Source: CBFHND01 sp965657085 (GTDB lineage: Bacteria > Pseudomonadota > Alphaproteobacteria > Rhodobacterales > Rhodobacteraceae). From it: DNA of 20,247 nucleotides. Position numbers and translations under genes: made by a program. Position 1 is the first letter of the stretch. Each line of letters begins with the position of its first letter. The DNA lies in the NCBI GenBank assembly GCA_965657085.1, contig CBFHND010000040.1, positions 1 through 20,247 of the forward strand, given 5' to 3'. Shown piece by piece: positions 19,655 through 20,247 of the stretch. Below the pieces are notes generated by a model that saw only the letters and a program-made list of their open reading frames with translations, made no database searches and was not told the DNA's origin.

Positions 19655-20247
19655 TCATTCGGCCTCGAACATGTCCGCGACCAACCGGTTCAGCGCCATG
19701 ACACCCCAGCCCGTGGCGCCCTTGGGCGCCAGCGTGGTGTCCGATTTCACCGATGCCACCCCTGCGATATCAAGGTGAATCCACGGCGTGTCGTCCTTGA
19801 CAAACCGTTGCAGGAACTGCGCCGCCGTCACCGACCCCGCAGGCCGCCCGCCGATGTTCTTCATGTCCGCGATGCGCGACTTCAGCATGTCGTCATAGGC
19901 CTTGCCCAGCGGCATCCGCCACGCGCCCTCGCCCTCGGCAGCAGCGGCCTTCAGAAAGGCATTGCAAAGCGCATCGTCGTTGGAAAAGACACCCGCGTTC
20001 TCATGGCCCAGCCCGATGATGATCGCGCCGGTCAGCGTCGCCAGATCGATCATGCCCGCAGGCGCGAACCGGTCCTGCGCGTACCACATCACGTCACAGA
20101 GCACCAAACGCCCCTCGGCGTCCGTATTGATGACCTCGACCGTGTCGCCCTTCATCGAGGTGATCACGTCACCGGGGCGCGTGGCGTTGCCCGAGGGCAT
20201 GTTTTCAACCAATCCGACAAGGGCCACCACATTGGCCTTGGCCTTGC
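19655..20247 (-). CDS. pepA: Leucyl aminopeptidase (M17), C-terminal part; gene continues beyond the window
   Basis: The frame is open to the right edge, so about 196 residues of the C-terminal catalytic domain are seen. The M17 signature Asn-Thr-Asp-Ala-Glu-Gly-Arg is present; its Asp and Glu bind the two metal ions and its Arg is catalytic in the family. Further features are Asp-Leu-Ala-Thr-Leu-Thr-Gly-Ala, Pro-Leu-Gly-Lys-Ala-Tyr, and Trp-Ile-His-Leu-Asp-Ile-Ala-Gly-Val-Ala. The upstream metal ligands are outside the window. PepA removes N-terminal residues from peptides in the cytoplasm, and some homologues also bind DNA in plasmid recombination. It is the upstream gene of the pepA-holC pair (4-nt gap). 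Confidence 0.94.
   Translation of the reverse strand, partial: KAKANVVALVGLVENMPSGNATRPGDVITSMKGDTVEVINTDAEGRLVLCDVMWYAQDRFAPAGMIDLATLTGAIIIGLGHENAGVFSNDDALCNAFLKAAAAEGEGAWRMPLGKAYDDMLKSRIADMKNIGGRPAGSVTAAQFLQRFVKDDTPWIHLDIAGVASVKSDTTLAPKGATGWGVMALNRLVADMFEAE

Overview
The window looks like ordinary chromosome from a GC-rich alphaproteobacterium, most probably a member of the Rhodobacterales (Roseobacter group). This is inferred from base composition, from the style of the proteins (SufE, Ndk, a class IV aminotransferase, a retropepsin-like membrane protease, a TfoX C-terminal-domain protein), and from a palindromic intergenic element of a kind I associate with that group. There are no transposases, integrases, phage genes, CRISPR arrays or rRNA. 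I did not find an obviously new multi-gene system. The most interesting material is in the intergenic DNA and in one regulated export cassette.

Layout. Positions 1-2575 hold the 3' end of an unrecognised + strand gene, sufE (-), a small lipoprotein gene (+) and rnd (-). Positions 2654-4290 are purN and purM on the - strand; with rnd they form the co-directional series purM-purN-rnd. A CAT-anticodon tRNA (4417-4493) follows, then about 190 bp packed with inverted repeats, a hotdog thioesterase (-) and an EnvZ-like sensor kinase (-) with no response regulator beside it. A metallo-beta-lactamase-fold hydrolase (+) is divergent from the kinase. tRNA-Asn and a hemolysin III/PAQR-type membrane protein (-) come next.

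Positions 8496-12298 are the most system-like part: a devBCA-type export operon (HlyD-like adaptor, FtsX-like permease, ATPase; genes overlapping by 4 and 1 nt) diverges from a TetR-family regulator. A 22-bp inverted repeat with perfect 9-nt arms lies between them and is a strong operator candidate. The right side carries a class IV aminotransferase (-) divergent from an aldose 1-epimerase-family gene (+), with a cluster of TCAAG/CTTGA half-sites between them. It continues with a 43-residue proline-rich small ORF, a TfoX C-terminal-domain protein, ndk (-) with a clear terminator, and a small exported protein whose upstream region has a 20-bp direct repeat. Then come an ABC-F ATPase, a MarC-family membrane protein and a membrane-anchored retropepsin-like protease, all on the + strand. 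The window ends with holC and the 3' part of pepA (-), an apparent pepA-holC operon.

Most genes are housekeeping (Fe-S assembly, purine synthesis, RNA processing, nucleotide balance, DNA replication, peptide turnover). The TetR-devBCA cassette probably exports a lipid, glycolipid or drug-like molecule, but its cargo cannot be read from sequence. Function calls rest on recognisable motifs in the translations, without database searches.
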